NCBI GenBank assembly: GCA_020796225.1
Contig: CM036758.1
Span: 74,032,366-74,096,365 of the forward strand
Direction of reading: 5' to 3'
Length of the DNA: 64,000 bases
Source: Arion vulgaris
Lineage: Eukaryota > Mollusca > Gastropoda > Stylommatophora > Arionidae
Under the pieces are notes generated by a model, which was not told the DNA's origin, did no database searches, and saw only the letters and a list, made by a program, of their open reading frames with translations. Position numbers and translations under genes: made by a program. Every line of letters starts with the position of its first letter. The stretch's first letter is position 1. Below, one piece after another: positions 1 through 9,900 of this stretch.

Positions 1-235
1 AAGAAGAAAACCATCAGCTACATCCTGAATTCATATTCTCCATGTTCTTCCTCTTCTCCTCTTTTTCGGTATGCCTCCTTCCATAATAGTCTTCTCCAGC
101 CCTTCGTGTCTCTTTATATGTCCAAATTAATTTTCTTATTTGTAACAACAGCCAGTTTTCTTTGATTCTGATTTCTTTCTGAATAGATCTATTTGTACTC
201 TTCTCTATCCATGATACACAGATGACTCTTCTGTA
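1..235 (-). mobile_element. LINE-N fragment (3' coding end of a non-LTR retrotransposon), cut by window edge
   Basis: Reverse complement matches the reading frame at 20180-20410: a basic Arg/Lys-rich RRRGRP-like stretch, the [17 protein letters not shown] segment and the preceding IDLSRK-like segment. It carries frameshifts, so it is a dead copy. Confidence 0.7.
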
Positions 236-420
236 ACACTTATATTCAAAAACACATATACATTTTCAGAAGACATCGTGCTACACATTGCTACCATAAT
301 TTTATGGAAATATAACACAACATGTCACTTGTTGATGACGATATACACATATATCCTCTATGAAAATACCTACTCAATATTCTGACAGATAAAATACGTT
401 TACATTATTCTATAGGACTC

Positions 421-513
421 AGTACTATATATGTATATATAAATATGTACATATATAAATATGTACATATAAATATGTATATATAAATATGTATATATAA
501 ATATGTATATATA
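421..513. repeat. AT-rich tandem repeat, atatgtatatataa type
   Basis: About six imperfect copies of a 14-16 bp unit made only of A, T and one G or C per unit. Confidence 0.7.
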
Positions 514-545
514 ATGCAAGTGATTTTTCCTGTTTATGTTGTATA

Positions 546-812
546 TATGAATAAGTGGTTGCACACACAATCAATGTTGATAGCTTTCAATTATGTGACA
601 TGGGCACGTCTCAGACACTGGAACGAGTTCGAGAATTAGACGTTAAGTGTGGACATGCCAGACAGTGTCGTCTTCGTGGTAGAGAGAGAAGATATAGTAA
701 TCAACTTCTCATGGGTACGGTGAGCAAATATACTTTAGGATGGCTGCTGCAGCGGAGGACAGAGCATGCATGGGAATGCCCAATGTGCCGTGACGTCGAT
801 CGCATAACATAA
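546..812 (+). mobile_element. LINE-H fragment: end of an RNase H-bearing non-LTR retrotransposon
   Basis: The frame starting at 555 encodes LERVRELDVKCGHARQCRLR, then GTVSKYTLGWLL and a terminal AWECPMCRDVDR, the C-terminal part that follows the RNase H domain in this family. A more decayed copy of the same stretch lies at 49090-49310. Confidence 0.7.
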
Positions 813-1040
813 CATAACAATGTTGATAGCTCTGCTACTTTGCACAATATTTACTTGAAAATCATTTCTTGCATAAGAGTATACAAATAGAATGATGTTA
901 CATGAAATCATAATTCGAGAAAAGTCAGTAGATGTTTGTAAGGACATCCTTTGTTCTTACGTGAAATCCTTGATGTACAACTAATCATAAAGAATGTGTC
1001 TTTCCAAAATATGAACATCCATAGAAATACTAGTAATATC

Positions 1041-1206
1041 CAGTGGCGGTCCGTCATTAAGGGCCATTTGGGCCACGCCCCACCAAAAATAAAGTGTAAC
1101 GTGTACTTATTACTTTATAAATTAAAATATAACCTAACCCAAAACCATGATTTTCCGAACATTTTTGTCTGGCCCCACCAACAAAAATGAGCACGAGCCG
1201 CCACTG
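1041..1206 (-). mobile_element. hAT-type MITE, copy 1 (166 bp)
   Basis: Ends are inverted: cagtggcggtccgt at the left, gagccgccactg at the right. It is flanked by the perfect 8-bp duplication gtaatatc at 1033-1040 and 1207-1214. No coding capacity. Orientation is opposite to copies 2, 3, 4 and 6. Confidence 0.9.
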
Positions 1207-1235
1207 GTAATATCACAGATAAATATTAGGTTGTG

Positions 1236-1312
1236 TACTTCGGCGAAATATGTAAGCACGATTACGGTAGTTTTACAAAGCAAAATAAACAAGATGCAGC
1301 AACATCGCGAAC
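1236..1312 (+). mobile_element. Foldback-like element arm, copy 1
   Basis: Diverged match to the arms at 3261-3338 and 60081-60143: shared order of cgaaa, gtagttttacaaag, caaaataaac and gcaac blocks. No satellite units are attached here. Confidence 0.5.
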
Positions 1313-1447
1313 AAAAATTCTTTATCAGTCGAATGGTACATGGAATAATGATATCTCTTCGATCAGAGTTCTGATCCACGAGTGTCATAATCTTTGCATT
1401 GGAGATACCACGGGCCCATTCCCTACAGCATCGTTCAAGTGTAATTA

Positions 1448-1880
1448 ATCTATTGATTAATTGATTGATTGATAGGACAATCATCATTACACTTCAATGA
1501 ATAACCATGTGTGCTCCAACCACTTTCTTGCGCAGGAACATCTCAGCTGCAGTGCACGAACTCCGTAGTACCGGCGAGGATATCCGATGTAATTTTGAAG
1601 ATGGTGAAGATATTTTTGTTGGAATTATATTTTTAATCTTTTCTAGTGAATTTTACCCGGGCAGCGGTTTTCCAGCCTGCGCTTCTCGATTTTTAACTAC
1701 CAAGGGTTCTTTTATATGCATAAATTGAATATGGGACCTACGTTCTATCGTGGTCTCCAAAAGGACTAGGAGCTCGACCTCACCTACACTGATATCTGGG
1801 ATCAGGGGAAAATATTCAGATGGTTCCATGAAGGAGCGAACCTGGTACCTTTGCCACGAGAGACGAGCCCACAGAGATCT
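1448..1880 (-). mobile_element. SINE-A copy, tRNA-derived head at right, (TCAA)n tail at left
   Basis: The reverse complement begins with a tRNA-like head (box-B-like ggttcg near 1832), runs through a conserved 250-bp body and ends in repeats of tcaa/tcaatc. About 430 bp. Other copies are at 18894-19316, 21303-21664, 22990-23548, 25187-25634 and a truncated one at 39790-39946. Confidence 0.75.
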
Positions 1881-1923
1881 AAACCCGAGCGTAATGACAA
1901 CCCTGATCTATTCAATCATATCA

Positions 1924-2213
1924 GTGTACAGAACGACGGTAGTATGTTAGTTAAATACAGCATAGACACAGTGAACTTGTTAACTGTGTAGGTAGGGTGT
2001 CTATGTGTACAGAACGATGGTAGTATGTTAAATACAGCATAGACACATCGAACTTGCTAACTGTGTGGAAATGGAGTCTATGTGTACAGAACGACGGTAG
2101 TATGTTAACATCGAACTTGCTAACTATGTAGGTAGGGTGTCTATGTGTACAGAACGATGGTAGTATGTTAAATACAGCATAGACACATCGAACTTGATAA
2201 CTGTGTAGGTCTA
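1924..2213. repeat. Tandem repeat, about 80-bp unit, 4 copies
   Basis: Each unit has gtgtacagaacgaygg, tagtatgtta, aatacagcatagacac and cttgytaactgtgtagg. The third copy has an internal deletion. Confidence 0.8.
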
Positions 2214-2664
2214 TATGTCTTGCTTTTATTCTTTATAAAACGACATTATTTCGTTTACCATATTTCGCTTTTAGTACAAAGTTTTACAGGAAATTATTTT
2301 TATAATTGTTAGGTATTTCATTGTTTATAATATTGATTACATTATTGTATTTTAATTACATAATTACTCTATTACAATATTAATTTGTTATAACTATACC
2401 TCGCTATGAAATATGTCACTATTTGTTACATGTGTAGCTTTGTTGGTGTGTATACTTCTATGTTCCACCAAATAATGACGGAGGAAGAGATTGAAGGCTA
2501 TTACACCTGCTGACGTGTTATAGGGCAGCAGCAAATTACAGTAACACATTTGATATGTGTTGCTGTTTAAGTAAAACTTACATTTTGTACACAAAAAAGA
2601 TGTTCACTCTATGGTAAGTTCCCCCAGAATTTGAGAACATCTGATTTAGTTTAAAAGGGTTTAA
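2214..2664. other. AT-rich intronic sequence, nothing recognised
   Basis: No splice-compatible anoctamin exon, repeat family or structured element seen. Confidence 0.5.
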
Positions 2665-2893
2665 AAATCGAAGGATTGACTTCATTGTACCTGGTTTTAC
2701 CCCATACGGTTCGGTCCCTCTCCGCAGAACTGGCACGCCACATACCGAGAGTACGAGCTCCGTAGCTCCAGCAAGAATCTTAGGGGTCTCTTGAAAAAAA
2801 CTGCCCTCGTGAACAGAAAGGCGCGGTCCGGACTCGAACCCACGACCTTCGACTCACAAGGCAAAGGGCTTAACCACTTAGCCACAGAGACCC
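2665..2893 (-). mobile_element. SINE-C copy, intact tRNA-like head
   Basis: The reverse complement starts near 2893 with gtctctgtggctaagtgg (A-box-like), then ccttgtgagtcg and gtgggttcgagtcc (B-box-like), followed by a 150-bp unrelated body. Related copies: 34480-34708 and 50818-51055. The head is tRNA-shaped but the repeat context marks it as a SINE. Confidence 0.8.
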
Positions 2894-2931
2894 CCTCATT
2901 TGTTTTAGTCTAATTCCCAACGTTATTAATG

Positions 2932-3262
2932 TAAGAGAAGACTGCAGTAAAACTATATAGCAATGACATCGATATAAGAGAAGACTGCAGTAAAACTATA
3001 TAGCAATTACATCGATATAAGAGAAGACTGCAGTAAAACTATATAGCAATTACATCGATATAAGAGAAGACTGCAGTAAAACTATATAGCAATTACATCG
3101 ATATAAGGGAAGACTGCAGTAAAACTATATAGCAATGACATCGATATAAGAGAAGACTGCAGTAAAACTATATAGCAATGACATCGATATAAGGGAAGAC
3201 TGCAGTAAAACTATGTAGCAATGACATCGATATAAGGAAGACTGCAGTAAAACTATGTAGCA
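2932..3262. repeat. 43-bp satellite, about 7.7 copies
   Basis: Unit contains gaagactgcagtaaaacta, tagcaat and acatcgatataag; copies differ at one to three positions and one has a 2-bp deletion. It runs directly into the foldback-like arm at 3261. One single unit of the same sequence stands next to the homologous arm at 60045. Confidence 0.9.
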
Positions 3263-3338
3263 ATAGCGAAACACGTAAAACAAAGTATTGTAGTTTTAAT
3301 AATACAAAAACAATAAACAAATACAGCAACGTTTCCAC
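3261..3338 (+). mobile_element. Foldback-like element arm, copy 2
   Basis: Sequence gcgaaacacgtaaaacaaag, then tgtagttttaat and cagcaacgtttcc matches the arm at 60081-60143 closely. Only one arm is visible here; the inverted arm present at 60 kb is missing. Confidence 0.6.
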
Positions 3339-3494
3339 AAAAGGTCTTTATAAAGTAAAGGAAACAATTCACTTCTTACACGTCACACTACATATAGAAT
3401 AAGATAACAAATCCCTAACCTAGCTTGTCAACCTCTCACACATCTGCTGAATTTACTTTCATGTGTGTCTTTGGTACCTAACTGAGACTGGGTA

Positions 3495-3765
3495 AACCTA
3501 ATAACGAACCCTTTTCATACCTGAAGGTATAATGTGTAATACGGTGTAAGCCTCGTGTTTTCATTGACCGTAAGCACACGATGGTAGATGTAGTCAACGT
3601 CACTCCGGCTACCTTTACTGTCATGTGCTTTTCCTTGTGCCCAATTGAGACTAGGTCGATCCTAGAGTCGTTACTGTCAGAAAACAGTCCACTCCCAACT
3701 GTGGAATTAAACCAGGACATCTAGACTATGGAACAAGCTCACTAACAACTACACTACTGCGGATG
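3495..3765 (-). mobile_element. SINE-B copy
   Basis: The reverse complement has a tRNA-like head (gcagtagtgtagttgttagt; decayed B box) and the body shared with 10648-10915, 17554-17829, 43909-44174 and 61199-61513, ending at the repeated ggtatgaaaagggttc block. Confidence 0.75.
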
Positions 3766-3870
3766 TGTGTCAACCTGAAAGTCATTAGGAAAAAATCCCA
3801 CTGTGATATTTGATCCTAGTTCCACATACATACACAGCAAGTGCACTAACCACTATGCTTTCGCCGCTGT
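3766..3870 (-). mobile_element. Second tRNA-like SINE head abutting SINE-B
   Basis: The reverse complement reads ggcgaaagcatagtggttag, gtgcacttgctgtg and a B-box-like ggatcaaat. It has the SINE-B head layout but a different 3' part, so it is either a truncated SINE-B relative or a dimeric head. Confidence 0.5.
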
Positions 3871-3935
3871 CATGCACGTTTCTAATAACGGCTCTGAATA
3901 TTAATATCAATGCGTCACTCGAATATGAAATACAC

Positions 3936-4058
3936 TCATATAGAAAGTCATACACACGACAATAGGTACTGTGTTATACTTGGCAGGTTACTAAATCATA
4001 TAGAAAGTCATACACACGACAATAGGTAATGTGTTATACTTGGCAGGTTACTAAATCA
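3936..4058. repeat. Tandem duplication, 61 bp x 2
   Basis: Two nearly identical copies of a unit starting tatagaaagtcatacacacg and ending tggcaggttactaaatca; one substitution between them. Confidence 0.9.
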
Positions 4059-4462
4059 ATACTAAACTCGTCACCGTGTTCTGGTATACATTTCTGAATT
4101 CATTATTTAAGAATGTAACTTATACTGTCAATTCTATTTACTAAGAATATTACACTAAAGTAAATAGTACAGCAAGTCCAATCAAGCAATACAACTGATG
4201 TAATCTTAATCTAGCTACTTCAGGAGTGAATCAATGATTTAGTAAAATACTTTAATTAGTTGCATAAGAAAGAATACCTAATCAATGACCTAGTAAAATA
4301 CTTGAATTAGTTGTTCACTGAACGATATCTAATCACTTTTCAAGAAAAACATCACATCAAATCGAATCCAATGAAATATGTCTAAATAAAGATTTATTAA
4401 AATGCCAAATTCAGTAAAGCTCAGTTCTGTTGTATAGATCAGAAACACGACTAAAGCAATAC
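4059..4462. other. AT-rich sequence with one short duplication
   Basis: A segment tagtaaaatacttnaattag occurs twice (about 4240 and 4291) with flanking similarity, about 50 bp apart. Otherwise nothing recognised. Confidence 0.5.
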
Positions 4463-4463
4463 A

Positions 4464-4515
<52 letters not shown>
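4463..4515. repeat. (TA)n microsatellite
   Basis: Almost pure TA dinucleotides, about 26 copies, directly before the MITE at 4518. Confidence 0.95.
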
Positions 4516-4517
<2 letters not shown>

Positions 4518-4520
<3 letters not shown>

Positions 4521-4775
4521 GGTGTTCAAGATAAAAGCAACCTGTGAATGGAGCTAATCTGGCATATATGTATGAAAATGAGAAAGTTCAGTTATGACGT
4601 AGTATAGGTCAAGGTTGTGTGACGGTTTGTAATTGTAGTGCGGGAAGGGGCGATAAACAAATGTGACGCAGGCGAGCTAGTCAGAACCGGTTTAAATAGT
4701 AAATTGACACAACGCAATATGTTAACTGGCAACTTTCGATTTGTCAATGGGGCTGCATTTATCTTGAACACTCTG
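4518..4775 (+). mobile_element. TA-flanked MITE (Tc1/mariner-like), copy 1, 258 bp
   Basis: Left end cagggtgttcaagataaa and right end tttatcttgaacactctg form about 25-bp inverted termini. The interior matches the reverse complement of 11028-11282. TA follows the right end, and the left end sits in a TA microsatellite. Non-coding: the frame across it is chance. Confidence 0.8.
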
Positions 4776-5170
4776 TATATACTTCTCATAATCTGTGTGT
4801 GCTGTCCGCTTATACACGGCCTCAATTTACATCCAAAATTCACCAAACTTTGTACAGATACTTCTGAGACCCAAATTAGATCAAAAAAAGAAATATTTTC
4901 GAAATCGGATCAATATTTGTTTTCAAAAATAAATAAAAATCGAATTTCTGATGTCTTATCGTCCAAAACGGGTGATGGTGACTACAATTTTCATCCAAGG
5001 GAATGTGGTTGCGTTATGTTTGTCTGTGTGAACTTAAAAAATACTAGATATGTCTTTAAAAACTAATAACATTCAATTAGTTTCATTAAAATATATAAAA
5101 TTGGTCATCTCTAGTCAAATATGTCAATCCAATGTCAAGTCTAGTGAGAAAAAAAATCAAAATAAGTCGT
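4776..5170. other. Intronic sequence, nothing recognised
   Basis: An open frame runs through part of it, but it has no family resemblance and continues out of the neighbouring MITE. Confidence 0.4.
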
Positions 5171-6749
5171 TTCTAGTAAACTACCCCAGTTCGGTCTAGT
5201 AAACTACCCCAGTTCGGTCTAGTAAACTACCCCAGTTCGGTCTAGTAAACGACCAAAGTTAGGTCTAGTAAACTACCCCAGTTCGGTCTAGTAAACTACC
5301 CCAGTTCGGTCTAGTAAACTACCCCAGTTCGGTCTAGTAAACTACCCCAGTTCGGTCTAGTAAACTACCCCAGTTCGGTCTAGTAAACTACCAAAGTTAG
5401 GTCTAGTAAACTACCCCAGTTCGGTCTAGTAAACTACCCCAGTTCGGTCTAGTAAACTACCCCAGTTCGGTCTAGTAAACTACCAAAGTTAGGTCTAGTA
5501 AACTACCCCAGTTCGGTCTAGTAAACGACCAAAGTTAGGTCTAGTAAACTACCCCAGTTCGGTCTAGTAAACTACCCCAGTTCGGTCTAGTAAACTACCC
5601 CAGTTCGGTCTAGTAAACTACCCCAGTTCGGTCTAGTAAACTACCCCAGTTCGGTCTAGTAAACGACCAAAGTTAGGTCTAGTAAACTACCCCAGTTAGG
5701 TCTAGTAAACTACCCCAGTTAGGTCTAGTAAACTACCCCAGCTCGGTCTAGTAAACTACCCCAGCTCGGTCTAGTAAACTACCAAAGTTAGGTCTAGTAA
5801 ACTACCAAAGTTAGGTCTAGTAAACTACCCCAGTTCGGTCTAGTAAACTACCCCAGTTCGGTCTAGTAAACTACCAAAGTTAGGTCTAGTAAACTACCCC
5901 AGTTCGGTCTAGTAAACGATCAAAGTTCGGTCTAGTAAACTACCCCAGTTCGGTCTAGTAAACTACCCCAGTTCGGTCTAGTAAACGATCAAAGTTCGGT
6001 CTAGTAAACTACCCCAGTTCGGTCTAGTAAACTACCCCAGTTCGGTCTAGTAAACTACCCCAGTTCGGTCTAGTAAACTACCCCAGTTCGGTCTAGTAAA
6101 CTACCCTAGTTCGGTCTAGTAAACTACCCCAGTTCGGTCTAGTAAACTACCCCAGTTCGGTCTAGTAAACGACCAAAGTTAGGTCTAGTAAACTACCCCA
6201 GTTCGGTCTAGTAAACTACCCCAGTTCGGTCTAGTAAACGACCAAAGTTAGGTCTAGTAAACTACCCCAGTTAGGTCTAGTAAACTACCCCAGTTAGGTC
6301 TAGTAAACTACCCCAGCTCGGTCTAGTAAACTACCCCAGCTCGGTCTAGTAAACTACCCCAGTTCGGTCTAGTAAACTACCCCAGTTCGGTCTAGTAAAC
6401 GACCAAAGTTAGGTCTAGTAAACTACCCCAGCTCGGTCTAGTAAACTACCCTAGTTCGGTCTAGTAAACTACCCCAGTTCGGTCTAGTAAACTACCCCAG
6501 TTCGGTCTAGTAAACGACCAAAGTTAGGTCTAGTAAACTACCCCAGTTAGGTCTAGTAAACTACCCCAGTTAGGTCTAGTAAACTACCCCAGCTCGGTCT
6601 AGTAAACTACCCTAGTTCGGTCTAGTAAACTACCCCAGTTCGGTCTAGTAAACTACCCCAGTTCGGTCTAGTAAACGACCAAAGTTAGGTCTAGTAAACT
6701 ACCCCAGTTCGGTCTAGTAAACTACCCCAGTTCGGTCTAGTAAACGATC
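5171..6749. repeat. 23-bp minisatellite, about 68 copies, with higher-order variants
   Basis: Unit tctagtaaactaccccagtt plus cgg. Variant units (ctaccaaagttagg, cgaccaaagttagg, cccagctcgg, cgatcaaagttcgg) recur in blocks, so longer segments were duplicated as units. It ends 40 nt before the first visible anoctamin exon. Confidence 0.97.
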
Positions 6750-6789
6750 ACTTTATTCAGAACTTAGTATGATGTCGCTATTTATTCAG

Positions 6790-6926
6790 GCTCATGCAAA
6801 CCCAACCAGCAACTGGACTGCTAGAGTTTTGGAGATTCTTCACATTCCCAACATGATGGAGCAAGATGTTCCCAACATGCCTCTAGACTATTACACATGC
6901 CAGTTCAAGAAGTCCAAACTGGAAAG
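6790..6926 (+). CDS. ANO7: ANO7-like exon 1 of window (residues 1-46)
   Basis: Acceptor tatttattcag at 6789 and donor gtaagt at 6927; enters at phase 0 and ends with AG of an Arg codon. It encodes the end of the anoctamin dimerisation domain ([16 protein letters not shown], then [15 protein letters not shown]). The preceding 1.58 kb is a satellite that stops about 40 nt before the acceptor. Confidence 0.9.
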
Positions 6927-9900
6927 GTAAGTCATCATCATCAAGTAGCTTGCCCTGAGCAAAATTTTGTCACCCCAACAGTCCTTCGGAATTTCTCTCT
7001 CTCACAGGCCAGATGTCCTGTCTCTGCAGCCGTCATGTTCAAACCATCAGTTACACCATGAATCCATATTCTCCGTGGTCTTCCTCTTCTCCTTCTTGCT
7101 GGGAAGTCTCCTTCCATAATAGTCTTTTCCAGTCCTTTGTGTCTCTGTATACGTCCAAAATACTTTAATTTTCTAATTAGTATTTGTAGCATCAGTCAGT
7201 TTTCTTTGATTTTTAATTCTTTCTGGGTAGATCTATTTGAAGGGGACTCATAGAAACTAATAATCGTCTAACATTTAAAAAGTATAGGTATAAATTATTC
7301 TTTGTTTGCGTTCGCTCTTGTTAACCAAGTCAACAATTATATGTGATCTATGTGATTCTGAAGACGTGTATATGATTCAAGTAATAGTGGTGAATCTACA
7401 ACACTAACCAGACTGCAAGAATTCCAAGTCAAATGTGGTGTAGCTAGACAAGAACACTATGCTGGAAGTTAAAGACGAATAGTAAACCAACAAAGAACCG
7501 GTTTCGATAGTCGCCACATGCTGAGAGACATACTGAGGAGGAGATCGGAGCACTTATGGACTAATTGATTCGACGTGCAGTGATGATGATTCGAGGTGCA
7601 GTGATGATGATTCGACGTGCAGGAATGATGATTCGACGAATAAACTAAACCTAAACTGTGTGATCTGTGTGGTTTCCGCCGAGAACATGAGTTCGTTGTG
7701 CTTCCGTTAATGCCAACGGAAATATGTGACAGACATGTTATCTAACAGCACACGTATGTTTACAGACGTGTAACTGTGAGGTTGTATAAACATAAATAAC
7801 CCGCTTAAAAGAACCACATCAGGTGTTATACTGTAGCATAGTATTATATATAATTTGTCATAGGGAAGACATCACGAGATGACGTAACATGAATTCGAGC
7901 GTGATTCAGTCACATCATTGTTCTATCTGGTTTATAAGATAATACAGATGGATTATAAGATGGCCAGGCCCAGCTCGTAGCATTGCCCATTTTAAAGGCA
8001 GCTCTGGATAACTACAAAGTTAAATTTTGTCGCCAGTCTTATTCCTCTTCTTCTTCCTACGCTCCATATCAACCATTTGTTAACCCACACTTTGTGATCT
8101 ATATGTGATCTAAGCCTGAGCGCGATTGCACACTATGCCAGTTATGCGCATACAAGTAGGCCATCCCATTCAATTTCTGCAACGTTTTTATTTACTAGGG
8201 TAGCTTCCCTAGACCCATACCTCAGTCGCCTCTTACGATATGTCTTGTAGGTCGTAGTATTACTATTCTTTGCTCCCTTGTGAGCCCTGGCATCAGACAC
8301 AAGAGTTGTGTCGTCAATGAAAACGTTCTTTTCATAGCGATAAAGAAAAGATACATTATTGCTTCTGATGGTCCATGTTGTGTAGTCGAAGCTGTTTTGA
8401 AGTCACGACACAGCGAAGCTCTATATTTCCATAGCTAGCTGGTTGTGGTCCTAGAAATAATCGTTTTCATGCCTAGACAATAACTGCCGAAATAAATAAA
8501 GGTCGTGGTTTGATGTCAGTGTTTTGTAATTTTTTTTTTACGTGAAGACCCAAATAACTGTTTACTCATTTACCATATTCATTTACCCAGGTGTATTTCT
8601 TTGGGCTATTAGAACTCACTATTCCCTATTTACCCAGGTGTATTTCTTTGGGCTATTAGAACTCACTATTCCCTATTTACCCAGGTGTATTTCTTTAGGG
8701 TATTAAAACTCATTATTCCCTATTTACCCAGGTGTATTTCTTTGGGGTATTAGAACTCATTATTCCCTATTTACCCAGGTGTATTTCTTTGGGCTATTAG
8801 AACTCATTATTCCCTATTTACCCAGGTGTATTTCTTTGGGGTATTAGAACTCATTATTCCCTATTTACCCAGGTGTATTTCTTTGGGCCATTACAACTCA
8901 TTGTTCCCTATTTACCCAGGTGTATTTCTTTGGGGTATTAGAACTCATTATTCCCTATTTACCCAGGTGTATTTCTTTGGGGTATTAGAATGCATTATTC
9001 CCTATTTACCCAGGTGTATTTCTTTGGGGTATTAGAACTCATTATTCCCTATTTACCCAGGTGTATTTCTTTGGGGTATTAGAACTCATTATTCCCTATT
9101 TACCCAGGTGTATTTCTTTGGGGTATTAGAACTCATTATTCCCTATTTACCCAGGTGTATTTCTTTGGGCCATTACAACTCATTGTTCCCTATTTACCCA
9201 GGTGTATTTCTTTGGGGTATTAGAACTCATTATTCCCTATTTACCCAGGTGTATTTCTTTGGGGTATTAGAATGCATTATTCCCTATTTACCCAGGTGTA
9301 TTTCTTTGGGGTATTAGAACTCATTATTCCCTATTTACCCAGGTGTATTTCTTTGGGGTATTAGAACTCATTATTCCCTATTTACCCAGGTGTATTTCTT
9401 TGGGGTATTAGAACTCATTATTCCCTATTTACCCAGGTGTATTTCTTTGGGGTATTAGAACTCATTGTTCCCTATTTACCCAGGTGTATTTCTTTGGGGT
9501 ATTAGAATGCGTTATTCCCTATTTACCCAGGTGTATTTCTTTGGGGTATTAGAATGCATTATTCCCTATTTACTGTCAATGTTTATTTGTCTTTTGAATT
9601 TAAAAACAAAATTTCGATCCAGAAGCATTTGAGCTTTTCAGCTCTTCGGCTCGGTGTCATGAACATCGTAACCCTTCAGTTCTGTGCCACGAACACAGTA
9701 AATCTGGAGAACCTGTGGCTTTTCTTTCAGCCCGCGGAATTGAACCGCAATCACTGGGGGCTTGTCACCCGTGGTCCAACGCGCTACGAACACGCTGGGG
9801 AGGCGGGATTGTGTTTTGCATAAAGTTTATTATTTTCCGTTTTCAATTTGTACGACACGTATTGTTCAACCAATAGTTTAATGTCTGTTGTGTTTGTTTT

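Noticed and set aside
2820..2893. A tRNA gene on the minus strand
   Set aside because: The A and B boxes are good, but the sequence is the head of SINE-C, which recurs at 34.5 kb and 50.8 kb with the same non-tRNA body.
4638..5066. A 142-codon frame as a small membrane protein gene
   Set aside because: Its first half is the MITE at 4518-4775, whose second copy has no such frame; codon content is AT-driven and there is no family resemblance.
5171..6749. Possible CRISPR array (short regular repeats)
   Set aside because: The units are contiguous with no unique spacers, and the DNA is eukaryotic with spliced exons.
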